Shown piece after piece: positions 55,833-62,594 of a stretch of DNA of 64,000 nucleotides (positions are counted from its first letter, which is position 1; every line of letters begins with the position of its first letter). Origin of the DNA: Micrococcales bacterium KH10 (GTDB taxonomy: Bacteria; Actinomycetota; Actinomycetes; Actinomycetales; Cellulomonadaceae); assembly GCA_900188465.1 (NCBI GenBank), contig FZPE01000001.1:62001-126000 (forward strand), given 5' to 3'. Below the pieces are notes generated by a model. The model made no database searches. It worked only from the letters and a program-made list of their open reading frames with translations, and was not told the DNA's origin. A program made the translations under genes and the position numbers.

Positions 55833-56630
55833 TCACCGTCCGCGTGCGTATCCATTGCGTTCGGCGCCGAATCGCTTCTGCTCCAGGCGGTAGACACGGT
55901 TGTACGCAGCCCGTCCTGGGCCGCTTCGCGCAATCCCATGGCTGACATTGAGACCTTGTGAGGATTTCTCCTGCAGCACCACATTAAAGGTGCCGCGGTA
56001 CGCCTTGTGTTTGCTGGTCTGCTTTCCGGTACAACGCGGTGTGGCGGCGTTGACCCGGCAAGTGTCGCGCACCGTCACCTTGGTCTTCTTGCCCTTCTTC
56101 GAGGTCAAGGTGATCACTATGCGAGACGACCACGAACTGGCGTTGCTCTTGGTTGTCGCGACTCGTTTTCCAGCACTTCCATTGGTGTTACGGAAGGTGG
56201 TTGTGCGCTTCATCTGCTTCTTCTTGGAGACGGTCTTCTGCTGGAAGCGCACGGTCTTGGTCTTGAAAGCACGTCGCCCGGCAGCGGTATAGACCTCGGT
56301 AGCGGTGTGAGTGCGTTTGACCAGGCGTTCGGTGTGCGTGGACCAGAGGTCGGCAGTGTTCTTGCTCAACTTGAGGGTGATGGAGTGCCGCCCGGTATCA
56401 AGGTCCGATACCCATACCGTGCAATAGGTTTTCTTCTCTTGGTTATCGAGATAGGCGCCCACCGAATAGCCCTGCGGAATCGTCACCCCGTGTTTGTTGA
56501 GCAGGTTCTCGGCACGCGAGGTGTCACACTTGGGTGTGCTGGCTGCTGCCGTTGCGGGAACCGCGACGGCCATGCCTGTGGCAAGAATCGACAAAAGGGC
56601 AATACCGGCAAAACCTCGCAGCTTCTTCAT
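55833..56630 (-). CDS. Secreted basic protein of unknown function
   Basis: 265 residues. Clear Sec signal peptide (MKKLRGFAGIALLSILATGM to about residue 32). The mature part is strongly Lys/Arg/Thr-rich with four cysteines (PKCDTS, TYCTVW, DTCRVN, PRCTGK), probably two disulfides. TERLVKRTHTATEVYTAAGR and KKKQMKRTTTFRNTNG show the alternating basic/Thr pattern of a beta-rich extracellular domain. I recognise no family. The start has TAGAGT 8 bases upstream. It is divergent from the gene at 56678. Confidence 0.7.
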   Translation of the reverse strand: MKKLRGFAGIALLSILATGMAVAVPATAAASTPKCDTSRAENLLNKHGVTIPQGYSVGAYLDNQEKKTYCTVWVSDLDTGRHSITLKLSKNTADLWSTHTERLVKRTHTATEVYTAAGRRAFKTKTVRFQQKTVSKKKQMKRTTTFRNTNGSAGKRVATTKSNASSWSSRIVITLTSKKGKKTKVTVRDTCRVNAATPRCTGKQTSKHKAYRGTFNVVLQEKSSQGLNVSHGIARSGPGRAAYNRVYRLEQKRFGAERNGYARGR

Positions 56631-56638
56631 ACGATCTA

Positions 56639-56644
56639 ACTCTA
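56639..56644 (-). promoter_or_regulatory. -10 hexamer for the secreted basic protein gene
   Basis: TAGAGT on the minus strand, 8 bases before the ATG at 56630. Confidence 0.35.
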
Positions 56645-56677
56645 CTGGTGTCCGAGAAGAGAACAGGAAGCGGATAG

Positions 56678-57541
56678 ATGAATCCGGCGTTAATTACCCG
56701 TAACCAGACGTGGTGCGCTGAGCTGATCGCGCTCGGCGGCGGAATCCACCAAGACGATGGACCGTTGTTGACTGCCGAGGATGAGGCCACTCAACAGGCC
56801 GACGTGGAGCGTTACTTGGCAATGCTCGACGAGCTTCCCCACAACATCGACGCAGATGTCATCGCCGCGGTGCTCTGGTCACTCCATTCGATTGAGGATT
56901 ACGGCATTTATCAGGCTGCTTACAGCGTGCTGTCCCAGACTGAGCCGGCACTCTTCGGCCAGGTCGCCGCTCGAGTGCTTCCTGACTGGCTCGCGAAGAA
57001 TGGCGATCATGACAGTATCCAGACTGCTTTGATGGGCATTGTCGAGGACGAGTGCCAACCGGCTTTCCTGGATGGTGCGAAACGATGGGACGATGACGAG
57101 CGCGCCATCGTGCGAAGCGCGTTGACTCGGTGGCTTCGGGAAGACGAGAGTTGGCTGCCCATCTGCGAAGCCTTGGGCGTCGCTGCGCCTGAGACCACGC
57201 TCGACCCCATCCCCGACGACTGGTCTGCGGATTGGAAGTCCGCCGCTGAGACATTTCGGGCCACCGGCGCCGTGAATCTCGCCTGGCTGGACGAACGGGA
57301 TTTCGCAGGCAACTTCGACCGTGTCTTCGCGCTGATCGAGCTAGGTCACGGGGAGCGATGGCGTGATGTCGCTGATCTGCTGAATCCGCTGCTGGTTCGC
57401 AGACGTAAGGAGATCCCCCGTTTTATCGAGTCACTCGCCGCATTGCCCGCTGACCGCCGGGGCCGGATACTTGCCGCGATCCAACGCGCTCGGCCAGATA
57501 CCGGGACCTTTCTCGCTGACTTGCTGCGTAACGTCGGCTAG
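56678..57541 (+). CDS. Acidic helical protein of unknown function (HEAT-like)
   Basis: 287 residues, acidic, Trp-rich and predicted all-helical, with no signal peptide or transmembrane helix. Repeating helix pairs (SLHSIEDYGIYQAAYSVLSQ, FGQVAARVLPDWLAKNGDHD, RSALTRWLREDESWLPICEA) suggest a HEAT-like scaffold. AGGAAGCGG precedes the ATG. It is divergent from the secreted basic protein gene, with 47 bases between starts. No function assigned. An immunity-like or scaffold role is only a guess from the acidic/basic pairing. Confidence 0.7.
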   Translation: MNPALITRNQTWCAELIALGGGIHQDDGPLLTAEDEATQQADVERYLAMLDELPHNIDADVIAAVLWSLHSIEDYGIYQAAYSVLSQTEPALFGQVAARVLPDWLAKNGDHDSIQTALMGIVEDECQPAFLDGAKRWDDDERAIVRSALTRWLREDESWLPICEALGVAAPETTLDPIPDDWSADWKSAAETFRATGAVNLAWLDERDFAGNFDRVFALIELGHGERWRDVADLLNPLLVRRRKEIPRFIESLAALPADRRGRILAAIQRARPDTGTFLADLLRNVG

Positions 57542-57618
57542 TCGTTCGTAGCGGAACGCGGCGGCCTCGGTCGAGTTCATAGCCTGATTGTAGATTTCGG
57601 ACCGTGGTGCGCCTACCG

Positions 57619-57930
57619 TTACGGCAGTTGACTGACCCCGAGGTAGTGGAGCACTGCGAGCACTCGTCGATGGTCGCCGTCTGCTTGGGCGAGGCACAAT
57701 TTGGTGAAAATCGCCGAGACGTATTTCTCGACTGTTCCAAGCGAGACGTGCAGCGCCTGCCCGATGGCAGCATTGGAACGTCCCTGTGCCGTCAACTCCA
57801 GAGCCTCACGCTCACGTGCCGCGATCGCCACCGTGTGCCCGCGTCCAGTGAGCAACTCGCTCAACGCGAGTCGCAGAATCGCGGAATCCTCGGCGATAGC
57901 GAGCTTCATCGGTGACGGTTCTCCCTTCAT
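57619..57930 (-). pseudogene. LuxR-type response regulator with receiver domain deleted
   Basis: 103 residues instead of about 215. The N-terminus is a normal receiver start (MKLAIAEDSAILRLALSELL, GRGHTV). At about residue 36 it jumps directly to the output helix-turn-helix (AREREALELTAQGRSNAAIG, VEKYVSAIFTKL, DGDHRRVLAVLHYL). Roughly 110 residues are missing in frame, including the phosphorylated Asp, Thr and Lys. A DNA-binding stub may still be made. The start may be 57909 rather than 57930. It lies 48 bases downstream of the broken kinase. Confidence 0.8.
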
Positions 57931-57978
57931 CGACCGCTCGAATGGCCGTCTCGTTCGGTTGTCGGCTGGTATCTGGCT

Positions 57979-58718
57979 CTATTGATCCATAGCCGGGTGG
58001 TCCGTCACCAGGTTACGGGGCAACGTCACGGTGATGATCGTTGGTCCCCCTTCTGGTGAATCGATCGTAACGTTACCGCCCACGCTTCCTGCTCGCTCTC
58101 GGACTGACGCCAATCCGCGTGCACCGCCTCGTCCTTCATCGCGCACCGCGAGGATCAAAAACTCGCCTTCAGTGCGGACAGCGAGCTCTGCGCGATCCGC
58201 ACCGGAATGCTTCGCGACGTTATTGAGCAGTTCCGCGGCGTAGTAATAAGCGACTGTTTCTACGGCGTCGGTGACCTCGTCCCTGATCTGCGCATCGAGG
58301 GCGACCGGCAGCGCGGAACGGGATGCGAGCGTCTGCAACGCAGTGTGTAGTCCCGCATCAAGAGCCGCGGGATGGATGCCGCGTACTAGCGAACGCAGAT
58401 CGGTCAGCGCATCCTTGGAAGTGTCGTGAGCAGCGGCGATGCTCGCCGCGATGGAGTCTGCCGATTCGCCCGATTCGAGCCGATCTCGTACATCTCCGAG
58501 TTTCATGGCGATGGCGACGAGTTGCGCCTGGGTGACATCGTGGAGCACAGGTATCCGAAGGCATGCCAGGTGGTGCCGCGGAACAGGGCAAGAAACGGCG
58601 CACGCCGCATGGTGAACAGCGGTGCCGAGGCGAGTGTCGAACGGACCGGCGCTTGATCGTTCGCGAATGAGACCGTGGGTCGCGATTGGCTGATAGTGAG
58701 TGATGTCATATCTTTCAT
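57979..58718 (-). pseudogene. Histidine kinase remnant, sensor region deleted and frameshifted
   Basis: Two pieces in different frames. The first (from ATG 58718 or 58709) keeps the cytoplasmic start of a PspC-like sensor kinase, ending ALFRGTTWHAFGYL. At about 58550 the frame changes into the catalytic half, open from GTG 58548: LHDVTQAQLVAIAMKLG (His box with the phospho-acceptor His), ELLNNVAKHSGA (N box) and GRGGARGLASVRERAG (G box). The four-helix membrane sensor and linker are missing. About 190 residues remain in the second frame. It pairs with the deleted response regulator. Confidence 0.75.
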
Positions 58719-58894
58719 GCTTCCAGTCGTGCCCGTGCCGCTGATACCCGGTACAGGCCCAACATTACTGGGGGTTAACCCCCAGTCGCATGCGTGAGTC
58801 AGCACTGACATCTCGCGATTGAACTGTGTGTCTTGCCATGTGAAATCGTCGCCTTGGTTTCGCTCCCCGGTCCGTGGCTGCTGACCCCTCGTCA

Positions 58895-58900
58895 TACAGT
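58895..58900 (+). promoter_or_regulatory. -10 hexamer for the flavin reductase-like gene
   Basis: TACAGT, 6 bases before the ATG at 58907. Confidence 0.4.
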
Positions 58901-58906
58901 GGGAGC

Positions 58907-59722
58907 ATGATCGAGCAGGACGAGCGCGACGTTGCCAGTAAACACCGTGTGATTGAGCCCAGCGTGCTGTATGTGGGCACACCGGTCTACCTGGTGGCGA
59001 CGCAGAACCCTGACGGCAGCGCGAACCTGGCTCCTGCTTCAAGTCACTTCGCCCTGGGGCGGATGCTGGTGCTGGGGTTGGAAGAAGGTGGCCAGTCACT
59101 CGATAACCTCCGGCGCCATCGCGAGTTGACGGTGAACTTCCCGGCGGCCTCGCAATGGACTCATGTGGAGCGACTTGCCGGGGTGACCGGCAAGAATCCG
59201 GTGCCCGCCGATAAGGCGGAGCAGTATGAGTTTGAGCCCCACAAGTTTCAACGTGCTGGGCTGAGCCCGGAGCCTTCTGAACTCGTGTCGGTTCCACGTG
59301 TGGCTCAGGCTCCGCTGCAACTCGAAGCGCGGGTGCGCCGCATCACCCCCGGAGTCGCAGGGATTTACGGCATGGTCGAGGCGGAGGTCGTTCGAGTTCA
59401 CGCCGCGGAGAATATCGCCGTGGCAGGGACGAACCACATCAATCCCGACGCATGGCACCCGCTGATCTACTCGTACCGGCATTTCTATGACCGCGGTGGC
59501 GAGGTCGGCTGGACGCGAAAGAGTCCCCTGGCGACTCCCCCGGCGGCTGTCGACCGCTGGGAGACGGCGGGCGGACAGTGGCGGGTGGTATCGGTGGACG
59601 AGCACTCCGCCACAGTGGAGTTAAGTCGCTGTGATGGCGGAGAAGTCGCCGAGATCCTCACGCTGTCGAGTGAACACGAGATTCGTTGGGCACGAGTACA
59701 ACTCGCCATCGAAGGTGGCTAA
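58907..59722 (+). CDS. Flavin reductase-like domain protein (flavoredoxin type)
   Basis: 271 residues from the ATG at 58907; TACAGT 6 bases upstream decides this start over GTG 58874. An FMN-binding split-barrel fold is indicated by TPVYLVATQNPDGSANLAPA, SSHFALGRMLVLGLE and a GVTGKNPVP loop. The C-terminal 60 residues form a separate small beta domain. It probably binds FMN and may act on a small molecule; the substrate is unknown. Its stop overlaps that of the GyrI-like gene on the other strand. Confidence 0.8.
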   Translation: MIEQDERDVASKHRVIEPSVLYVGTPVYLVATQNPDGSANLAPASSHFALGRMLVLGLEEGGQSLDNLRRHRELTVNFPAASQWTHVERLAGVTGKNPVPADKAEQYEFEPHKFQRAGLSPEPSELVSVPRVAQAPLQLEARVRRITPGVAGIYGMVEAEVVRVHAAENIAVAGTNHINPDAWHPLIYSYRHFYDRGGEVGWTRKSPLATPPAAVDRWETAGGQWRVVSVDEHSATVELSRCDGGEVAEILTLSSEHEIRWARVQLAIEGG

Positions 59723-60351
59723 GTCCGCACGTCCGTCTGGATCACCGGCTGTCGCAAAATAGTGCGCAGTTTCTCGGGTGCTACTTTGCGGGGATCGGAC
59801 AGGTAGATCTCGTGGTGTTTGCCCGTCATGGTCATGCTGTGCGATGGGATGAACTCGTTATGCATCTCGGCGAGGACGTCGGCCTCGTCGTCGTATGAAC
59901 CGATATGCAGTGTCTGAACGCACTGTCCCTCGAACAAGGTCTCGAATCGCACCTCATCGAGGCGGTGTGGCGGGTTCTTTTTGCCCGCTTGCTCACGTGC
60001 CTGATCGACGAGCTTTGCCTCAACCCAGTCTGGAACCATGATCATCATGGTCCAGTCCCATTTGGCTTTGTTGCGTCCGGTGGTGAACGAGGCCATGTCC
60101 TCGGCCCACCACAATCCCTCGAGTGGTGGCACGACATAATCGCGGTCGAGTTCTCGTTTGCTGGCGAATTTGAGCTTGTATGCAATCGGGTAAAGAGCAG
60201 CGAGGGCATCGGCATATGACTGCGAAGTATTCGGGTCTCCGTGGCCATCGATCATCAGATACTGCATGGCAGGCACGTCGAGGATGCGGAACTGACCATG
60301 TTTCGCCTGGTAGCTATCCAGGGTCTTCTTGAAGTCGACTTTGCTGGCCAT
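59719..60351 (-). CDS. GyrI-like small-molecule-binding domain protein
   Basis: 210 residues from the ATG at 60351, with a purine-rich GAAGGACGGGGG upstream. It starts MASKVDFKKTLDSYQAKHGQ, with LMIDGHGDPN, LYPIAYKLKFASKR and a Trp-rich LEGLWWAEDMASF. This stand-alone GyrI/SHV-type domain family has proposed ligand-binding or hydrolase activity. It is convergent with the flavin reductase-like gene. Starts further upstream would add 40 residues without similarity. Confidence 0.85.
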   Translation of the reverse strand: MASKVDFKKTLDSYQAKHGQFRILDVPAMQYLMIDGHGDPNTSQSYADALAALYPIAYKLKFASKRELDRDYVVPPLEGLWWAEDMASFTTGRNKAKWDWTMMIMVPDWVEAKLVDQAREQAGKKNPPHRLDEVRFETLFEGQCVQTLHIGSYDDEADVLAEMHNEFIPSHSMTMTGKHHEIYLSDPRKVAPEKLRTILRQPVIQTDVRT

Positions 60352-60462
60352 AGGGCCCCCGTCCTTCTGCTGGTGAGCATCGTGCACCGATGAGATCAAC
60401 GTAGCAGTGATCGCGGCGGCATCGTCTAGCGGTTTCCCCGCGCCCGACATCTGACCGACCAG

Positions 60463-60468
60463 TACGAT
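60463..60468 (+). promoter_or_regulatory. -10 hexamer for the gene at 60476
   Basis: TACGAT, 7 bases before the GTG at 60476. It supports a once-functional gene there. Confidence 0.35.
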
Positions 60469-60475
60469 CAAGCGC

Positions 60476-60738
60476 GTGAAGGAGGGTGAGATCGCCGCGC
60501 TGCGGCGGCGTTGGGATACGGATTGGCGGACTTGCGCGGCCTTGTGGCCGGTAAGCAGGGCATTGACCTCAAGTACGTGGTGCTGGAACGCCTTGATCTC
60601 AGTTTTGCTCGCGGTGCGATCAATATATTCGAGTCAGAACTGGTCGATTGCTCATTCGATCAGACGATCTTCTCGGCAGCGAAGACAACTTGTCACTCGA
60701 CCCGCAAGACGAGCCCAAGTGACCTAGAGGCGCTTTGA
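60476..60738 (+). pseudogene. Frameshifted pentapeptide-repeat-like gene
   Basis: The frame from GTG 60476 starts plausibly (VKEGEIAALRRRWDTDW). By about 60515 the sensible protein continues in another frame (LADLRGLVAGKQGIDLKYVV, LERLDLSFARGAINIFESEL, VDCSFDQTIFSA). That second part has the A/L-x-L/F spacing of pentapeptide-repeat proteins. Neither frame alone looks like a whole protein, and both are short. I read it as a decayed gene; a short functional product from the second frame is less likely. Confidence 0.45.
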
Positions 60739-60802
60739 GCCGCAGGTTTAAGCATGTCCTGACGTCCTTGTACTGATTTATTTTCATATGCTCGCTTGCA
60801 TG

Positions 60803-60820
60803 TGTAAGATAAAACTTACA
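60803..60820. promoter_or_regulatory. ArsR-type operator over the -10 box
   Basis: TGTAAG-ATAAAA-CTTACA is a perfect inverted repeat. The putative -10 TAAGAT (60805-60810) lies inside it, so repressor binding would block transcription of the three-gene module that starts at 60844. Confidence 0.75.
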
Positions 60821-60843
60821 TAAGGAGGTGAGGTCTTACGGAT

Positions 60844-61194
60844 ATGGACGAGAACGGTGTTCACCATCTGCCGGATGTGCTCAGCGCACTCAATCACCCC
60901 TTGCGCCTCAATGTCATCGCTGCGCTGAGTCAAGAGCGCAAGTACGTCAGCGAGTTAGCGAGAGAACTAGGCATCAGTCGGCCGTTGCTCTATATGCATT
61001 TGGAAAGGCTTGAGAAGGCAGGACTCGTCCAAGGCTCTTTGGAACTGTCTGCCGAGGGAAAAGCGATCAAGTGGTATTCGCTGAAGCCGTTTGACATCCG
61101 GATCAACCTGGAAACGGTGCTGGCCGCTTTAGCTCAGACCCAACCTCCAACATCGCAAGGAAATGCCGAAATGAAAGGTAACCCCAATGAGTGA
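60844..61194 (+). CDS. ArsR-family repressor
   Basis: 116 residues. Winged helix: LPDVLSALNHPLRLNVIAAL, YVSELARELGISRPLLYMHL and LEKAGLVQGSLE, then AIKWYSLKPFDI. No cysteine-based metal site is present, so the ligand is unknown. An in-frame stop at 60829 fixes the ATG at 60844. AAGGAGG is 15 bases upstream, rather far, with GGTGAGG closer. It should repress itself through the palindrome at 60803-60820. The next gene starts within its last codons. Confidence 0.9.
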   Translation: MDENGVHHLPDVLSALNHPLRLNVIAALSQERKYVSELARELGISRPLLYMHLERLEKAGLVQGSLELSAEGKAIKWYSLKPFDIRINLETVLAALAQTQPPTSQGNAEMKGNPNE

Positions 61195-61429
61195 CTCATG
61201 GCTCGCGATCACATACGTCGCGATCTTCGCCGTTATCGGAGGTGTTGTGAGTGTGTGGCTGCTCGCGCGCGCCCGCAAGACTCAGTTACAACAGACTGCC
61301 GAAAATGCGGAACAGTACCGTGCTGCTCTTGCCTCACAGTCGGCAACTAATGAGCGGCTTGCCAAAGAACTGGCGGGAATCAACGAACGTCTCGCTGCTG
61401 TCGAGAAGCTGCTGCGCGATGTCGGCTAG
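61187..61429 (+). CDS. Small membrane protein with coiled coil
   Basis: 80 residues: one N-terminal transmembrane helix (WLAITYVAIFAVIGGVVSVW), then a cytoplasmic coiled coil rich in Ala, Glu and Gln (TAENAEQYRAALASQSATNE, RLAKELAGINERLAAVEKLL). It overlaps the ArsR gene by 8 bases and the next gene by 11 bases, so it is tightly coupled to both. I know no characterised relative. Confidence 0.8.
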   Translation: MSDSWLAITYVAIFAVIGGVVSVWLLARARKTQLQQTAENAEQYRAALASQSATNERLAKELAGINERLAAVEKLLRDVG

Positions 61430-61943
61430 TGACCGCGGCAGATCAGCGCGGTCGAGTGTCGTTCCTCGGTGGTTCTTCGCCGCCGCGGCTTTCTGGCTGC
61501 TGATCGCGGCGGCGGCCCTCGCCAACGCCACATCTCTGCCCGTCCGGGCGGATGCCCTTGCCGCATTGCTCGGTGCAACGGCTTTTATGCACGGACTCTA
61601 CTTCCGTCGTTGGCTAGTGGCGGGACCACTCGCGGGAATGGCTCTGCTCGCAGCTGCAGCGCTAGCCTTCGAAGTTGGGCTTGGTCACGACAACACCGTC
61701 TATCAGGGCGGTCCGGCTGACGCTATGGGAATCCGGGTGATCTGGATTTCCCTACTCGCCATCGTCAGCGCTGTTATCGCCTGGGCGTTCTGGCTCCACG
61801 GGCGCCTGTTGCGGTGGCGCCGTGAAAACCCGTCTGCTGTCACGCCGCTTGATGCGGCTGACGGCGGTGAAGTAGCACGGCTCACCAAAGCGGCTGCTGA
61901 GCGAGTCGGCTCGATCGAGGAACTGCTCAGCCCTTCGTCGTGA
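61419..61943 (+). CDS. Four-helix membrane protein of the ArsR module
   Basis: 174 residues with four hydrophobic helices: WFFAAAAFWLLIAAAALANA, ALAALLGATAFMHGLYF, LVAGPLAGMALLAAAALAFE and VIWISLLAIVSAVIAWAFWL. A cytoplasmic tail of about 45 residues ends EVARLTKAAAERVGSIEELL. The ATG at 61419 overlaps the preceding gene. No known family recognised. Together with the coiled-coil protein it may form a regulated membrane complex. A strong hairpin follows. Confidence 0.75.
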   Translation: MSASDRGRSARSSVVPRWFFAAAAFWLLIAAAALANATSLPVRADALAALLGATAFMHGLYFRRWLVAGPLAGMALLAAAALAFEVGLGHDNTVYQGGPADAMGIRVIWISLLAIVSAVIAWAFWLHGRLLRWRRENPSAVTPLDAADGGEVARLTKAAAERVGSIEELLSPSS

Positions 61944-61951
61944 GCACCCAG

Positions 61952-61984
61952 CGCGTACTGCCTGACACAGGCAGTACGCGGTGT
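61952..61984. terminator. Terminator between convergent membrane-module and marR genes
   Basis: CGCGTACTGCCTG (61952-61964) pairs perfectly with CAGGCAGTACGCG (61968-61980) around ACA: 13 bp, followed by GTGTTTAG. It lies between the two stops and can act in both directions. Confidence 0.9.
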
Positions 61985-62458
61985 TTAGTCTGCGGGTGCT
62001 GTAACAGGAGAGGTTTGCTCAGCTGCACGAAGCACTGCTCGCATGCCGCGAGTGAGCGCTCGTAAGTCTTCTAGCGGAATTTCCGCGAGCGGCCCTTCGT
62101 CGAGTTTGGGGCGCGAGGTCAGGATCCGGTGGATGGTCTCGCGGCCGGTAGTCGTGGCCCGTACCTGACGAATGCGCCGATCGCGCGGGTCCTCGGATCG
62201 CTCGATCATGTCGTGGGCTTCGAGCCGATCGAGGATTCCCGAGATCGTAGCCAGCGAAACCCCCAGTGTCTCAGCAAGGCGCTGACCGGTGGAGTCGCCG
62301 TCGGTGGCGATCAGAATGGCCAAGACCTTGAGCTGTTGAATGGTCAGGTCAATCTCCAGCAGGTGCTGCAACATGCGCGGCACCGCGGAGCTCTCCCACG
62401 CGTCTTGCAGAGCTAGTAACTCATCGATGAGTTGATTGCGCTCGTCAGACCTGTCCAT
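61985..62458 (-). CDS. MarR-family regulator of the RND exporter
   Basis: 157 residues from the ATG at 62458, with AGGGGAT upstream. Winged helix: LLEIDLTIQQLKVLAILIAT, GQRLAETLGVSLATISGILD and DMIERSEDPRDRRIRQVRAT. Its divergent neighbour is an RND exporter, and the 136 bases between starts contain nested inverted repeats. This is the classic layout of a drug- or ligand-responsive repressor and its target. Confidence 0.9.
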   Translation of the reverse strand: MDRSDERNQLIDELLALQDAWESSAVPRMLQHLLEIDLTIQQLKVLAILIATDGDSTGQRLAETLGVSLATISGILDRLEAHDMIERSEDPRDRRIRQVRATTTGRETIHRILTSRPKLDEGPLAEIPLEDLRALTRGMRAVLRAAEQTSPVTAPAD

Positions 62459-62503
62459 ATCCCCTGCCACGCGAATCCTCAGGACTCTCCTCAACTTATT
62501 TCA

Positions 62504-62556
62504 TTAGCCTTATGCTAACCTTTAGCCTCGCACTAAGGGTTAGGTTACCCCTAACC
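62504..62556. promoter_or_regulatory. Nested inverted repeats in the marR/RND intergenic region
   Basis: Three overlapping inverted repeats of TTAG/CTAA type: TTAGC-N5-GCTAA (62504-62518), CTAACCTTTAG with CTAAGGGTTAG (62515-62543, one mismatch), and GGTTAG-N7-CTAACC (62538-62556). They are likely sites of the divergent MarR protein. Their GGTTAG/CTAACC halves also resemble DtxR/IdeR iron boxes. Confidence 0.7.
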
Positions 62557-62594
62557 TCCTCATCTTCTCACTCATCCTCCCACCGGCGGTGCCT

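Noticed and set aside
58503-59297. A 264-codon minus-strand frame across the kinase remnant and flavin reductase-like gene
   Set aside because: Only its last 55 or so codons, from 58718, make sense, as the kinase N-terminal stub. The rest is the antisense of the flavin reductase-like gene.
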